A DNA stretch of 64,000 nt from Undibacterium pigrum (lineage in GTDB: Bacteria > Pseudomonadota > Gammaproteobacteria > Burkholderiales > Burkholderiaceae_D): contig NZ_QJKB01000013.1 of NCBI RefSeq assembly GCF_003201815.1, positions 2,390 to 66,389 on the forward strand. The letters run 5' to 3'. How positions within the stretch are numbered: position 1 is the first letter of the stretch; the number at the start of each line of letters is the position of its first letter. The notes beneath the pieces are model-generated. The model was not told the origin of the DNA. It searched no databases and saw nothing but the letters and a program-made list of their open reading frames with translations. The position numbers were made by a program, and so were the translations under genes. This document shows, piece after piece, positions 34,634 through 43,920 of the stretch.

Positions 34634-36865
34634 TTATTTGCTGGCCGACGTGGACGAAGTAGCAGATGCCGGATCAGCCATGGCCGGAGGCGGTGGCACC
34701 TCTGCCGGACTTGACACTGCAGATGCGACGGGTGCGGCAACTTTGGCTGAGGCAGAGGATGCTGATGCTGGCGGAGCAGCAGTCTGTACAGGCTGGCTAA
34801 GATGACTACCGGCTGCGCTTGTCGGTCCTGCTGCTGGCAGCAAGGGCACCAGCAATAGTGCCACGATATTGATAATCTTGATGAGCGGGTTGACTGCGGG
34901 GCCAGCCGTGTCCTTGTAGGGGTCACCGACAGTATCGCCAGTTACAGCAGCCTTGTGTGCTTCCGAACCCTTGCCACCAAAATGACCATCTTCTATATAT
35001 TTCTTGGCATTGTCCCAGGCACCACCGCCGGTAGTCATGGAAATGGCGACAAACAAACCAGTCACGATAGTCCCCATCAACAAACCACCCAGTGCTGCTG
35101 GCCCCAGCAACAAGCCAACCACGATGGGTACGATAACAGGCAAAAGTGAAGGAATGATCATTTCCTTGATGGCAGAGGTCGTCAGCATATCGACAGCCTT
35201 GTCATACTCAGGCTTGCCCGTACCGTCCATGATGCCCTTGATCTCTTTGAACTGACGGCGCACTTCGACCACCACGGCACCGGCAGCACGACCCACAGCT
35301 TCCATCGCCATCGCACCGAACAAGTAAGGAATCAGGCCGCCGATGAACAGGCCGACAATGACTTGCGGATTGGACAGGTCAAACGATGTACTCTTGCCGA
35401 CAGAATCCAGTGCGTGGGTGTAATCAGCAAACAGTACCAGTGCAGCCAGACCTGCGGAGCCAATTGCATAACCTTTGGTGACTGCCTTGGTGGTATTACC
35501 AACGGCATCCAGAGGATCAGTAATGGCCCGTACAGATGCAGGCATTTCCGACATCTCTGCAATACCACCGGCATTGTCTGTGATAGGTCCATAGGCATCG
35601 AGCGCGACGATAATGCCAGCCATGGACAGCATGGAAGTTGCCGCAATCGCGATGCCATACAAGCCGGCAAGATGATAGGAAACCAGGATGGCGACGCACA
35701 CAGCCAGTACTGGCCAGGCCGTCGATTTCATCGACACCCCCAGACCGGCAATGATGTTGGTGCCATGACCAGTAGTCGATGCCTGTGCCACATGTTGCAC
35801 GGGTGCGAAGTCTGTGCCAGTGTAATATTCAGTGATATAGACCATCAGGCCAGTGAGCACGATACCCACCAGGGCTGAACCCATCATCTTCATGCGCATG
35901 GCTTCATCAGGCCAGACTTGCCAGGTCACGACCGCAAACCCTATCAGCGACAAACCGGCAGCCCACCACAAACCTGTGTACAGAGCAGACATGATTTTCT
36001 TGCCTGGCTTGGCTTTCACCATGGAGCAACCAACGATGGAAGCCAGGATGGAGACTGCGCCCAGCAACAGCGGATAAACAATGGCAGCAGTGACATCGCT
36101 GGTGATCACCAGCGCCCCCAGCAACATGGTGGCAATCAGGGTCACTACATAGGTTTCAAACAGGTCAGCGGCCATGCCTGCGCAGTCACCGACATTGTCA
36201 CCGACATTGTCGGCAATCACGGCCGGGTTACGCGGGTCATCTTCCGGGATACCGGCTTCGACTTTACCAACCAGATCGGCGCCAACGTCCGCACCCTTGG
36301 TAAAGATACCGCCACCAAGACGGGCAAAGATGGAAATCAACGATGCACCAAAAGCCAGACCGATAAGGGGCTTGATGACATCATGCTGTGTCAGCTTACC
36401 GCCAGTAGCACCGCAAACCAATACCCAATAAAAGATAGTCACGCCCAGCAAACCCAGGCCTACCACCAGCATGCCGGTAATAGCGCCACCGCGGAAGGCT
36501 ACGTCGAGTGCTTCATTCATGCCCTTGGTCGCAGCCTGTGCAGTCCTGACATTGGCCCTTACCGAGACATTCATGCCAATGAAGCCGCAGGCACCTGACA
36601 GCACCGCACCGATCAGGAAACCGATGGCAGTAATCAGACCAAGACCAGGGATTGCGGCGACGACGATGAACAGCACCACGCCAACGATGGCAATGGTGCG
36701 GTACTGTCGCGCCAGATAAGCGGCAGCGCCCTGTTGAATGGCTGCGGCAATTTCCTGCATACGCGCATTGCCAGCATCCTGTTTCAGGATCCAGCTACGC
36801 GATATCAAACCATATAGTACGGCAATGACTCCACATGCAATGACAAACCAAAGACTTGCTGTCAT
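34634..36865 (-). CDS. hppA: K+-independent H+-translocating membrane pyrophosphatase
   Basis: A 743-residue membrane pump that couples pyrophosphate hydrolysis to proton export. ATG 36865 (MTASLWFVIACGVIAV) has GGAGGAG upstream; an in-frame ATG 29 codons earlier does not. The block DVGADLVGKVEAGIPEDDPR and DNVGDNVGDCAGMAADLFE carry the pyrophosphate and Mg ligands. GNTTKAVTKGYAIGS has Lys where K+-dependent enzymes have Ala. The canonical end is near NPLIKIINIVALLLV; a 60-residue Ala/Ser/Pro tail follows, which is unusual. Confidence 0.95.
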   Translation of the reverse strand: MTASLWFVIACGVIAVLYGLISRSWILKQDAGNARMQEIAAAIQQGAAAYLARQYRTIAIVGVVLFIVVAAIPGLGLITAIGFLIGAVLSGACGFIGMNVSVRANVRTAQAATKGMNEALDVAFRGGAITGMLVVGLGLLGVTIFYWVLVCGATGGKLTQHDVIKPLIGLAFGASLISIFARLGGGIFTKGADVGADLVGKVEAGIPEDDPRNPAVIADNVGDNVGDCAGMAADLFETYVVTLIATMLLGALVITSDVTAAIVYPLLLGAVSILASIVGCSMVKAKPGKKIMSALYTGLWWAAGLSLIGFAVVTWQVWPDEAMRMKMMGSALVGIVLTGLMVYITEYYTGTDFAPVQHVAQASTTGHGTNIIAGLGVSMKSTAWPVLAVCVAILVSYHLAGLYGIAIAATSMLSMAGIIVALDAYGPITDNAGGIAEMSEMPASVRAITDPLDAVGNTTKAVTKGYAIGSAGLAALVLFADYTHALDSVGKSTSFDLSNPQVIVGLFIGGLIPYLFGAMAMEAVGRAAGAVVVEVRRQFKEIKGIMDGTGKPEYDKAVDMLTTSAIKEMIIPSLLPVIVPIVVGLLLGPAALGGLLMGTIVTGLFVAISMTTGGGAWDNAKKYIEDGHFGGKGSEAHKAAVTGDTVGDPYKDTAGPAVNPLIKIINIVALLLVPLLPAAGPTSAAGSHLSQPVQTAAPPASASSASAKVAAPVASAVSSPAEVPPPPAMADPASATSSTSASK

Positions 36866-37104
36866 GTTGACTCCTCCAATGTTATAGGCATGTTGGCCTT
36901 GTTGGCACATGCATTTTTTTAACGACAAAGTGAAACAACGACAATTCTTCATTTTCCAGACTTTGATGCCAGACTACCTTGCATCAAATGACAAAAATGA
37001 ATCCTGCACACTGCGAAACTTTTACGTAGCCCATATTTTTGGAGAAATCTGGCTGGGGCTTAGCCGTACTTAATAGCTTGCTAGCTTGGTAACTTGATAG
37101 CGAT

Positions 37105-37129
37105 AAAAAAAGCGGACAGTACAGTCCGC
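37105..37129 (-). terminator. Terminator of adk
   Basis: GCGGAC and GTCCGC arms around AGTACA, preceded and followed by A/T runs; on the minus strand seven T follow. It is 12 bp past the adk stop. Confidence 0.88.
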
Positions 37130-37140
37130 TTTTTACTTAC

Positions 37141-37797
37141 TTATTCGGACAGCGCCGCAAATGCGCTGTCGCGGATGGACTCTACCGGTCCGACGCCAGC
37201 TATCTTGCGATACTTGGGTGCGCCTGGCTGGCCAGACTTGGCCCAGTCGCCATAATAAGACAGCAATACTTCAGTTTGCTCGTGATAGACAGACAAACGC
37301 TTCTTGACGGTTTCTTCCTTGTCGTCAGGACGTTGTACCAGTTCTTCACCTGTCACATCATCCTTGCCTTCAACTTTTGGCGGATTGTATTTGACATGGT
37401 AAGTACGGCCAGAACCCGGGTGAATGCGACGGCCACTCATGCGGTCGATGATGGCTTCATCCGGCACATTGATTTCCAGTACATAGTCTATCGTTACGCC
37501 AGCATCTTTCATCGCATCGGCTTGTGGCGTGGTACGTGGGAAACCGTCGAACAGATAGCCATTGGCGCAGTCCGGCTGAGTCAGCCTGTCCTTGACTAGA
37601 CCGATGATGATGTCATCTGATACCAGTCCACCGGTGTCCATGACTTTTTTTGCTTCCAGACCCAAAGACGTGCCAGCAGCAATAGCGGCACGCAACATAT
37701 CACCAGTAGAGATTTGAGGAATATTGTATTTTTCTTTGATATACGTAGCTTGTGTACCCTTGCCGGCTCCCGGCGCTCCCAACAAAATAAGACGCAT
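37141..37797 (-). CDS. adk: Adenylate kinase
   Basis: A 218-residue cytosolic phosphotransferase that equilibrates ATP, ADP and AMP. ATG 37797 (MRLILLGAPGAGKGTQATYI) carries the P-loop and fits the family; a 16-residue extension in the same frame has no site. The AMP-binding TGDMLRAAI, the DGFPRT block and the long LID (GRRIHPGSGRTYHVKYNPPK) are present. No LID zinc cysteines are present. Confidence 0.97.
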   Translation of the reverse strand: MRLILLGAPGAGKGTQATYIKEKYNIPQISTGDMLRAAIAAGTSLGLEAKKVMDTGGLVSDDIIIGLVKDRLTQPDCANGYLFDGFPRTTPQADAMKDAGVTIDYVLEINVPDEAIIDRMSGRRIHPGSGRTYHVKYNPPKVEGKDDVTGEELVQRPDDKEETVKKRLSVYHEQTEVLLSYYGDWAKSGQPGAPKYRKIAGVGPVESIRDSAFAALSE

Positions 37798-37994
37798 GTT
37801 AAATTTCCTAAGACGAGTTTGAATTTTTTCTGTATGTATTATCAAATCATGCCAAGCATTGTTTCATTGCAGGCACAGCTCTTTTTTGCTTTTCTTCTTT
37901 TAGCTTGATAACACAGTTTCTTTTCACGAAACTTACCACAATTTTCGCATTTCTTGATGCTTTGCCACGAAAACTTGGGGATTTGCCTGTTTTT

Positions 37995-38753
37995 TTAGTT
38001 TTTATCCATAAAAAACTGCCGGACGCGCTCCAGATCTTCTGCTGTATCCACCCCCGGTGCGGGGCTGGAAGCAGTCACATGAACCGCAATCGCATAGCCA
38101 TGCCACAAAACCCTTAATTGCTCCAGTGCTTCAATTTGTTCCAATGGGGAAACAGCAAGTTGTGGATATTTTTTCAGGAAATCGTTGCGGTAAGCATACA
38201 AACCTATATGACGCAGCGGCGCATAGGCTGGCGGGAATTGTTCACGGCTGACGGCAAATCCATCCCTGTGCCACGGTATGGTGGCACGCGAAAAATACAG
38301 GGCGCGGCCATGCTTGTCCAATACCACTTTGACGACATTGGGATTGAAAGCATCTTCTACAGCATGAATGGGATGGGCTGCAGTCGCCATAGGCACGTTC
38401 ACATTCACCAGGGCTGCTGTTGCTGTGATCAGAGCAGGATCTATCAGGGGCTCATCGCCCTGTACATTGACGATGACGGCGTCGTCTGCCAGATTCATGC
38501 TGGCGGCGACTTCGGCAATGCGGTCGGTACCGGAAGGATGATCAGCCCGCGTCATGCACACTGGGACACCATGGGCCTCGCAGGCAGCGACAATATCGGC
38601 ATGGTCAGTGGCCACCATGATGGCGCTGGCACCAGACAATAAAGCCTGTTCAGCCGTGCGCACCACCATGGGCTTGCCGCCTATGTCTGCCAGGGGTTTA
38701 TTTGGCAAACGACTGGAAGCCAGCCGGGCCGGAATGATGGCAATAAAACTCAT
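37995..38753 (-). CDS. kdsB: 3-deoxy-manno-octulosonate cytidylyltransferase
   Basis: A 252-residue enzyme that activates KDO as CMP-KDO for lipopolysaccharide core. FIAIIPARLASSRLPNKPLADI and the NVQGDEPLIDP block are diagnostic. It lies downstream of lpxK and trm112 with a six-base gap, in an envelope operon. Confidence 0.96.
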   Translation of the reverse strand: MSFIAIIPARLASSRLPNKPLADIGGKPMVVRTAEQALLSGASAIMVATDHADIVAACEAHGVPVCMTRADHPSGTDRIAEVAASMNLADDAVIVNVQGDEPLIDPALITATAALVNVNVPMATAAHPIHAVEDAFNPNVVKVVLDKHGRALYFSRATIPWHRDGFAVSREQFPPAYAPLRHIGLYAYRNDFLKKYPQLAVSPLEQIEALEQLRVLWHGYAIAVHVTASSPAPGVDTAEDLERVRQFFMDKN

Positions 38754-38759
38754 AAAACA

Positions 38760-38954
38760 CTAAGCCTTGGGTCTGGCGTCAATTTCTTCCATTGTCAGCG
38801 CACGCGCCTGATCTGCCCACATGATGGGGATATCGTCGCGTATCTGGTAAGCCAGTTTATCGCCATAGCAAATCAATTCCTGACTGGCTTTTTGGTGCAC
38901 CAAAGGTCCTTTGCACAAAGGACAAACCAACACATCAAGCAGACGTGCGTCCAT
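38760..38954 (-). CDS. Trm112 family small zinc-ribbon-like protein
   Basis: A 64-residue protein with LDVLVCPLCKGPLVH and GDKLAYQIRDDIPIMW, typical of YcaR/Trm112 proteins found between lpxK and kdsB. Its 5' end overlaps lpxK by 20 bp, so it is translationally linked. Only one CPxC pair is visible. Its role in bacteria is not settled. Confidence 0.9.
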   Translation of the reverse strand: MDARLLDVLVCPLCKGPLVHQKASQELICYGDKLAYQIRDDIPIMWADQARALTMEEIDARPKA

Positions 38955-39987
38955 GCTTTTTCTCCGAAATCATTTGTATCAGGGATGCCGCGAAAGCTGC
39001 ATCAAGTTGAGCTTCAACTGGCACTACCCAGATGCGGGCATCGTCCAGTAAAGCCGGGATTTGCCTACATTTTACTGCATCCTTTTCAGTAATCAGAATG
39101 CAATCAGCATCTACCCCCTTAAAACTCTGTTCATCAAAGGCATGATGATCAGGAAAAGCTTTGGTCTGGCATGGCAAACCCTGCATGGTCAGCATATCGA
39201 AAAAGCGTTGTGGATTGCCTATGCCTGCCGCTGCCAGCAAACGCTGGCCTGAGAATCCGGCCAGTGGCTTGCATTGCCTATCGTCAGACAAACGGTCAGA
39301 CAAACGATATGCCTGCCCTGCTTGCAAATGCATGCGCACCGTATCGGCTGGCATCATGCCTGGCAATACTGCATCCGGCCCCGCGAGGTTACAGACAGTA
39401 AAGTCACGCCGCCTTTCCACAGGCTCACGCAAAGGCCCGGCTGGCAAGAGCCAGCCATTCCCAGCACCACGCTGATCAAACAGCACAAGTTCAACATCTC
39501 GCCCAAGGGCGTAATGCTGCAAACCATCGTCAGCGATGATGACATCGACTTGCGGATTGGCTGCCAGTATGCAAGTCGCCACAGCAACGCGGTCACGACC
39601 AACCGCGACCGGGCATTGTGCCCTCGCCGCGATCAGCACAGGCTCATCACCAACTTGCTGCGCTTGCGACATGGCATCAAGCAAAATAACGCTCTCAGCA
39701 TGCACGCCATAACCGCGGGAAATCACGGCAGGATGCCAGCCCGCCTGTTTTAATTGCTGCACCAGCCAGATCACCAGTGGCGTCTTGCCAGTACCGCCGA
39801 TAAAGATATTGCCGACCACGACAACCGGCACCGGCAATTTCGTCTGGGCCTTATAACCCATGACGAACAAGCCAAAACGGAAGGTGACGAGAAGCTGGAA
39901 TAACCTGGACACTGGCCACAGCAAGCAAGCCAGCAGCCCGCGCTTTTGCCAGGTGTTCAATAAGACTTTTTCCAATACTGCCCGCAT
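38935..39987 (-). CDS. lpxK: Tetraacyldisaccharide 4'-kinase
   Basis: A 350-residue inner-membrane-associated kinase that phosphorylates the lipid A precursor at the 4' position. An N-terminal hydrophobic helix is followed by the P-loop GNIFIGGTGKTPLVIWL. VDVIIADDGLQHYALGRDVE is the conserved acidic block. It overlaps the trm112 gene by 20 bp and precedes kdsB, the usual lipid A/KDO operon order. A strong terminator lies between it and exbD. Confidence 0.96.
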   Translation of the reverse strand: MRAVLEKVLLNTWQKRGLLACLLWPVSRLFQLLVTFRFGLFVMGYKAQTKLPVPVVVVGNIFIGGTGKTPLVIWLVQQLKQAGWHPAVISRGYGVHAESVILLDAMSQAQQVGDEPVLIAARAQCPVAVGRDRVAVATCILAANPQVDVIIADDGLQHYALGRDVELVLFDQRGAGNGWLLPAGPLREPVERRRDFTVCNLAGPDAVLPGMMPADTVRMHLQAGQAYRLSDRLSDDRQCKPLAGFSGQRLLAAAGIGNPQRFFDMLTMQGLPCQTKAFPDHHAFDEQSFKGVDADCILITEKDAVKCRQIPALLDDARIWVVPVEAQLDAAFAASLIQMISEKKHGRTSA

Positions 39988-40021
39988 GTCACTCTCTTGT
40001 TTTCATATTGCAGTTCTCTAC

Positions 40022-40057
40022 AAAAAGAAACCGGGGAGTTACGCACTCCCCGGTTTC
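40022..40057 (-). terminator. Terminator of exbB-exbD
   Basis: A perfect 13-bp stem (GAAACCGGGGAGT/ACTCCCCGGTTTC, five-base loop) followed by TTTTTG on the minus strand. It lies between exbD and lpxK, so lpxK needs another promoter or read-through. Confidence 0.93.
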
Positions 40058-40109
40058 TTTGCCAATTAATGAGGCAGTCTCCTGCTCACGAACTGGTCAG
40101 ATGATGCCC

Positions 40110-40553
40110 TTACTTTGCTGTAGCCTGGGCCGCAAACGTGACCTTGGCCATGCCAGCAATACGCGCCGCTTCCAGCACATCAATCACAGACTGGTGACTT
40201 GTAGCACGGTCTGCATTGATGATAATGACTGGATCAGGCTGGGTGCCGGTCTTGCCAGCTTCCAGCGCAGCTGCCGCTTTTTTCAAATCTTCCGCCAGAG
40301 TCAGGGTATCGAGGAAAGACACGGCCTGACTATTGATCTTGTAACGGCCCTGGGCATCAATACCGATATCGATCTGATTTGGTTTGTCCTGGGCTTTTTC
40401 TGCATCTGCAGTTGGCAAGGTGATTTGCAATTCGGTGAAACGGCTATACGTCGTTGTCACCATCAGGAAAATCAGGATCACCAGCAAGACGTCGATAAAC
40501 GGGATCAGGTTGATCTCTGGCTCTTCCCTGCCCCTTCCTTTACGAAAATTCAT
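40110..40553 (-). CDS. exbD: Biopolymer transport protein ExbD/TolR
   Basis: A 147-residue single-span inner-membrane protein. The transmembrane segment carries the proton-path Asp in NLIPFIDVLLVILIFLM, followed by a periplasmic domain. It pairs with ExbB, whose stop codon lies two bases before this start, to energise TonB (or Tol). The tonB gene is not in the window, but a TonB-dependent receptor is. Confidence 0.93.
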   Translation of the reverse strand: MNFRKGRGREEPEINLIPFIDVLLVILIFLMVTTTYSRFTELQITLPTADAEKAQDKPNQIDIGIDAQGRYKINSQAVSFLDTLTLAEDLKKAAAALEAGKTGTQPDPVIIINADRATSHQSVIDVLEAARIAGMAKVTFAAQATAK

Positions 40554-40555
40554 GA

Positions 40556-41161
40556 CTACTTCCTGGCGCTGTGGACAACATCAACAAACTTGATTGCCTG
40601 TTGTTCCATATCGACGACGATGCTATCTACCAGGGCGCGGAAATGACGCCAGAACACCATCGCAGGCATGGCAATCATCAAACCAAAGCCAGTGTTATAC
40701 AAGGCCACAGAAATACCGTGTGCCAGTTGCGCAGGGTTGGCACCGGTTGCGTTTTGTGAACCGAAAATTTCTATCATACCGACAACAGTACCAAACAAGC
40801 CCATCAAAGGTGCCAGGGATGCAATCGTACCCAGCGTAGTCAGGAAACGCTCCAGGTCATGCGCCACTGCGCTACCGGCTTCTTCTATGGATTCTTTCAT
40901 GACTTCACGGGGCGCATTCACATTGCGCAAACCCGCTGCCAATACTTTACCCAGAGGCGAATTGCCTGCCAGTTGCTCGATGACTTCTGGCTTGACTTTG
41001 CCAGCCTGATAAACACGGATGACTTCGTCAACCAGTGTAGGTGGCAAGATACGGCTACGACGCAAAGAAAGGCTGCGTTCTATGATTAATGTCAGCGCAA
41101 TAACTGAGGCAATCAATAAAAAATAAATTGGCCAGCCTGCGGCTTGAATGATGGCGAACAA
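40556..41161 (-). CDS. exbB: ExbB/TolQ-type proton channel protein
   Basis: A 201-residue inner-membrane protein. It probably starts at TTG 41161 (coding MFAIIQAAGW), which has AAGGAG five bases upstream; a longer ATG start at 41233 has no site and an atypical N-terminus. Three membrane segments are visible, with TIASLAPLMGLFGTVVGMIE and GFGLMIAMPAMVFW as conserved blocks. exbD follows two bases after the stop codon. It lies at the edge of the repeat array to its right. Confidence 0.93.
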   Translation of the reverse strand: MFAIIQAAGWPIYFLLIASVIALTLIIERSLSLRRSRILPPTLVDEVIRVYQAGKVKPEVIEQLAGNSPLGKVLAAGLRNVNAPREVMKESIEEAGSAVAHDLERFLTTLGTIASLAPLMGLFGTVVGMIEIFGSQNATGANPAQLAHGISVALYNTGFGLMIAMPAMVFWRHFRALVDSIVVDMEQQAIKFVDVVHSARK

Positions 41162-41339
41162 AATAACTCCTTGAAGGTTCCTAAATCCAAGCCCGCAATG
41201 TAGCGCGTTGTCTGCCTGTGGGCAAGAGCGCAAAGCAAAAAACTAGGCACAAAATGTTTCAAAGTATAATTTTCTACAAAAAGCATAAAGTTTGCACTGC
41301 TCACAACAAATATCGCGATTAAAAATATTCACTGTTTTA

Positions 41340-42230
41340 CACAAAATCTGTGCGCAAGCTTGTGGATAAGTCCAGTGAATATAGCTAAGTCCATGATTTA
41401 TTTCATTTTTCCAGATATGCTAAAGATTTAAGCACAGCGATTTTGTGGATAAAACAGCATTTTTCTAATTTTTGCCCCGTCATTTCTACACATAATTTGT
41501 GGACAACTATGTGCAAAAGTCTTGCACATAATGACAAGTGACTGATTTAAAAGAAAATTATTGTGCTGCCAATATTTTAGGCAAGCCGGTAATTTCAGCT
41601 ATTTTTGCACAAAATTTCATCAGAAAATTTTGCAGAAGAAAAAGCCCTGCGTTTTGCACAAAATATGTGGACAAGATTGTGTATTACCGCAAAGAAACGC
41701 TGTAAGTCACTGATTTTCAAATAATAAGTATCACTGCCAGAAAAACAGGCAAATGTGGGTTTTTGCGAACAATTGTACTTTTTCCACAGTTAAATTAACT
41801 TTAAGACAATCATGTGCGGGCACAAAACTCCTCGTGCAAGGGCTTTTGCACAAAATATGTGGACAACTATGTGAAAAAGTATGGGGGATGTTACTAAGCT
41901 ACTGATTTTATTAGTTATTTTAGTCGCGCCTAAAAAAGTGGCAAACTCAGCTTATTCACAACTGCAATCGAAATTTTATATTTTTGATCACTTACTCTAC
42001 AAATAAGCTCTTATTCTGCACAAAATATGTGGACAAGCTTGTGTAAAAGCGCAGGGAAATATGCTAAGTATATGATTTTATTGAGAATTACTCTCATGCC
42101 ATTATTTTAGGCAAATGCGCTAAGCCAGGCCTGTCCAAAAGTTTTCAACAGCTTAATCACAATTTCTGTGGATAAGTTTGTGCACAAGCTGCTTGATGTA
42201 CTGCAATGTCCTTGATTTGAAAGGGAATTT
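41340..42230. repeat. Array of DnaA-box-like repeats between exbB and xseA
   Basis: Six degenerate repeats, spaced 137-192 bp, each carry a DnaA-box-like 9-mer. Read on the plus strand they start at 41361 (TGTGGATAA), 41498, 41666, 41858, 42028 (TGTGGACAA) and 42167 (TGTGGATAA). An extra TGTGGATAA is at 41454, and weaker ones are at 41790 (TTTTTCCACA) and 42353. In five of the six, a block like TAAGTNACTGATTT begins 37 bases after the 9-mer; in the first it begins at 25. Most copies are preceded by TGCACAAAATATG. The region is AT-rich and has no supported ORF. The reverse complements TTATCCACA and TTGTCCACA are the strong and common variant DnaA boxes. Function unproven; see findings. Confidence 0.8.
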
Positions 42231-42381
42231 TCATTTTGCCTCATTCTTTTGCAGATTGATTTTTATTAAAAATCAAAGACTTAGATAGTAAACTTTCATT
42301 TCTTTTGACATCTCAGAGGCAAAATGACATGCTGGTGACCACGCCACGCTTCTGTGGACAGATTTTTCGTCGCCAAGCTTT

Positions 42382-43743
42382 ATGAATCCTGAATCGCCCT
42401 ACCATTCTCCAGTAAACACGCCGTCTGTAATGACAGTTACGGCGCTGAATCAGGCCGTTGCTCAACTTTTGGAACGCAACCTGCCATTGACCTGGGTTTC
42501 TGGCGAGATTTCCAACTTTACCCGCGCCGCATCTGGGCATTGGTATTTCACCTTGAAAGACAGTGGAGCACAGGTAAGATCTGTGATGTTTCGTGGCCGT
42601 GCGCAATATGCCGATTTCCAGCCAAAAGAAGGCGACAAGGTGGAAGTACGTGCCCTGGTTACCTTATATGCACCGCGTGGTGATTATCAGTTAAGCGTAG
42701 AAGCCATACGCCGTGCCGGTGTCGGCAATCTGTATGAAGCATTCTTGCGCTTGAAGGCGCAATTGACCCAGGAAGGCTTGTTTGACGCTGAACGCAAGCG
42801 CCCCCTGCCAGTCTTTGTCAAAACCATAGGCATAGTCACCAGTCCGCAGGCAGCGGCCTTGCGCGATATCCTGATCGCCCTGCGCAGGCGCGCACCCCAT
42901 GTCAATATCATTCTCTACCCCACACCGGTACAGGGCGAAGGCGCGGGCATGAAAATCGCCCAGGCAATTGCCTCTGCTGCTGCCCGTGAAGAATGCGATG
43001 TCCTGCTGGTCTGCCGCGGTGGTGGCAGCATGGAAGACCTGTGGGCCTTTAATGAAGAAGTCGTCGCCCGTACCATCGTCAACTGTCCCATGCCTGTCAT
43101 TGCAGGTATAGGCCATGAAACTGACTTTACCATTGCTGACTTTGCCGCTGACTTGCGTGCTGCGACACCGACAGCCGCAGCAGAACTGGCTGCCGCACCT
43201 CGCGATGCCTGGTTGCAGCTCTTGCAACGCCAGGCACAAATACTCAGCCGTTGCATGCACAGGCAACTGGATGACCATGCCCAGACCCTGGACTGGCAAA
43301 GCCGCCGCCTGCTCAGCCCCAAGGCAGCGATTGCAGCCAGACGCCTGCAACTGCTGAACCTGGCACGCAATCTAAACCACAGTGCCAGCCTGCCTTTGCG
43401 CCAGGCCAGGCATGAACTGATGCAATTGACACAAAGCTGGCAAGCCCATAAACCAGACCTGACCCGGCCCAGGTTATTACTGGCCGATATGCAAAGACGC
43501 CTGCAGCAAGCATCCAGATACCGTCAGGAAGCGCATCTGCAACAGTTGTCTGGCCTGCGTAACCAACTGGAGCTGCTCAACCCGCAACGCACGCTGGAAC
43601 GTGGCTATGCCATCCTCAGCGACCACAAAGGCAAAGCCCTGCGCAATACCGCCGAGCTTAAGCCACAATCGTTGCTGCAAGTCAGGCTGGCATCCGGCAC
43701 GGCTGAAGTTGGCATCAGCAGTGTGCAAACCAAGCTGGACTGA
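42382..43743 (+). CDS. xseA: Exodeoxyribonuclease VII large subunit
   Basis: A 453-residue subunit of the single-strand-specific exonuclease. The OB-fold N-terminus has LPLTWVSGEISNFTRAASGH, the catalytic region has YPTPVQGEGA and the LLVCRGGGSMEDLWAFNEE block, plus IAGIGHETDFTIADFAADLRAATPTAAAE. A coiled C-terminal region ends in LERGYAIL, the usual terminal motif. It is the first rightward gene past the repeat array. xseB is not in the window. Confidence 0.96.
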   Translation: MNPESPYHSPVNTPSVMTVTALNQAVAQLLERNLPLTWVSGEISNFTRAASGHWYFTLKDSGAQVRSVMFRGRAQYADFQPKEGDKVEVRALVTLYAPRGDYQLSVEAIRRAGVGNLYEAFLRLKAQLTQEGLFDAERKRPLPVFVKTIGIVTSPQAAALRDILIALRRRAPHVNIILYPTPVQGEGAGMKIAQAIASAAAREECDVLLVCRGGGSMEDLWAFNEEVVARTIVNCPMPVIAGIGHETDFTIADFAADLRAATPTAAAELAAAPRDAWLQLLQRQAQILSRCMHRQLDDHAQTLDWQSRRLLSPKAAIAARRLQLLNLARNLNHSASLPLRQARHELMQLTQSWQAHKPDLTRPRLLLADMQRRLQQASRYRQEAHLQQLSGLRNQLELLNPQRTLERGYAILSDHKGKALRNTAELKPQSLLQVRLASGTAEVGISSVQTKLD

Positions 43744-43920
43744 TGTTGCAGCCCTCGTTGCAACATGACTTACATTACGAACTCATCATTTTTCGCATAT
43801 ACATGTAATTGCTGGTAATTTGCATCAGCTTGCGTGCAAGCTTTTGTACAACAGCTTACAATGCTGGTCTGGCTTTTCCGGATTGCCGGAATTGATAAAC
43901 TCACGATAAAAGGACGCGAT

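Noticed and set aside
41340..42230. CRISPR array
   Set aside because: Repeats are degenerate and spaced 137-192 bp, not the 60-75 bp of a CRISPR; no cas genes.
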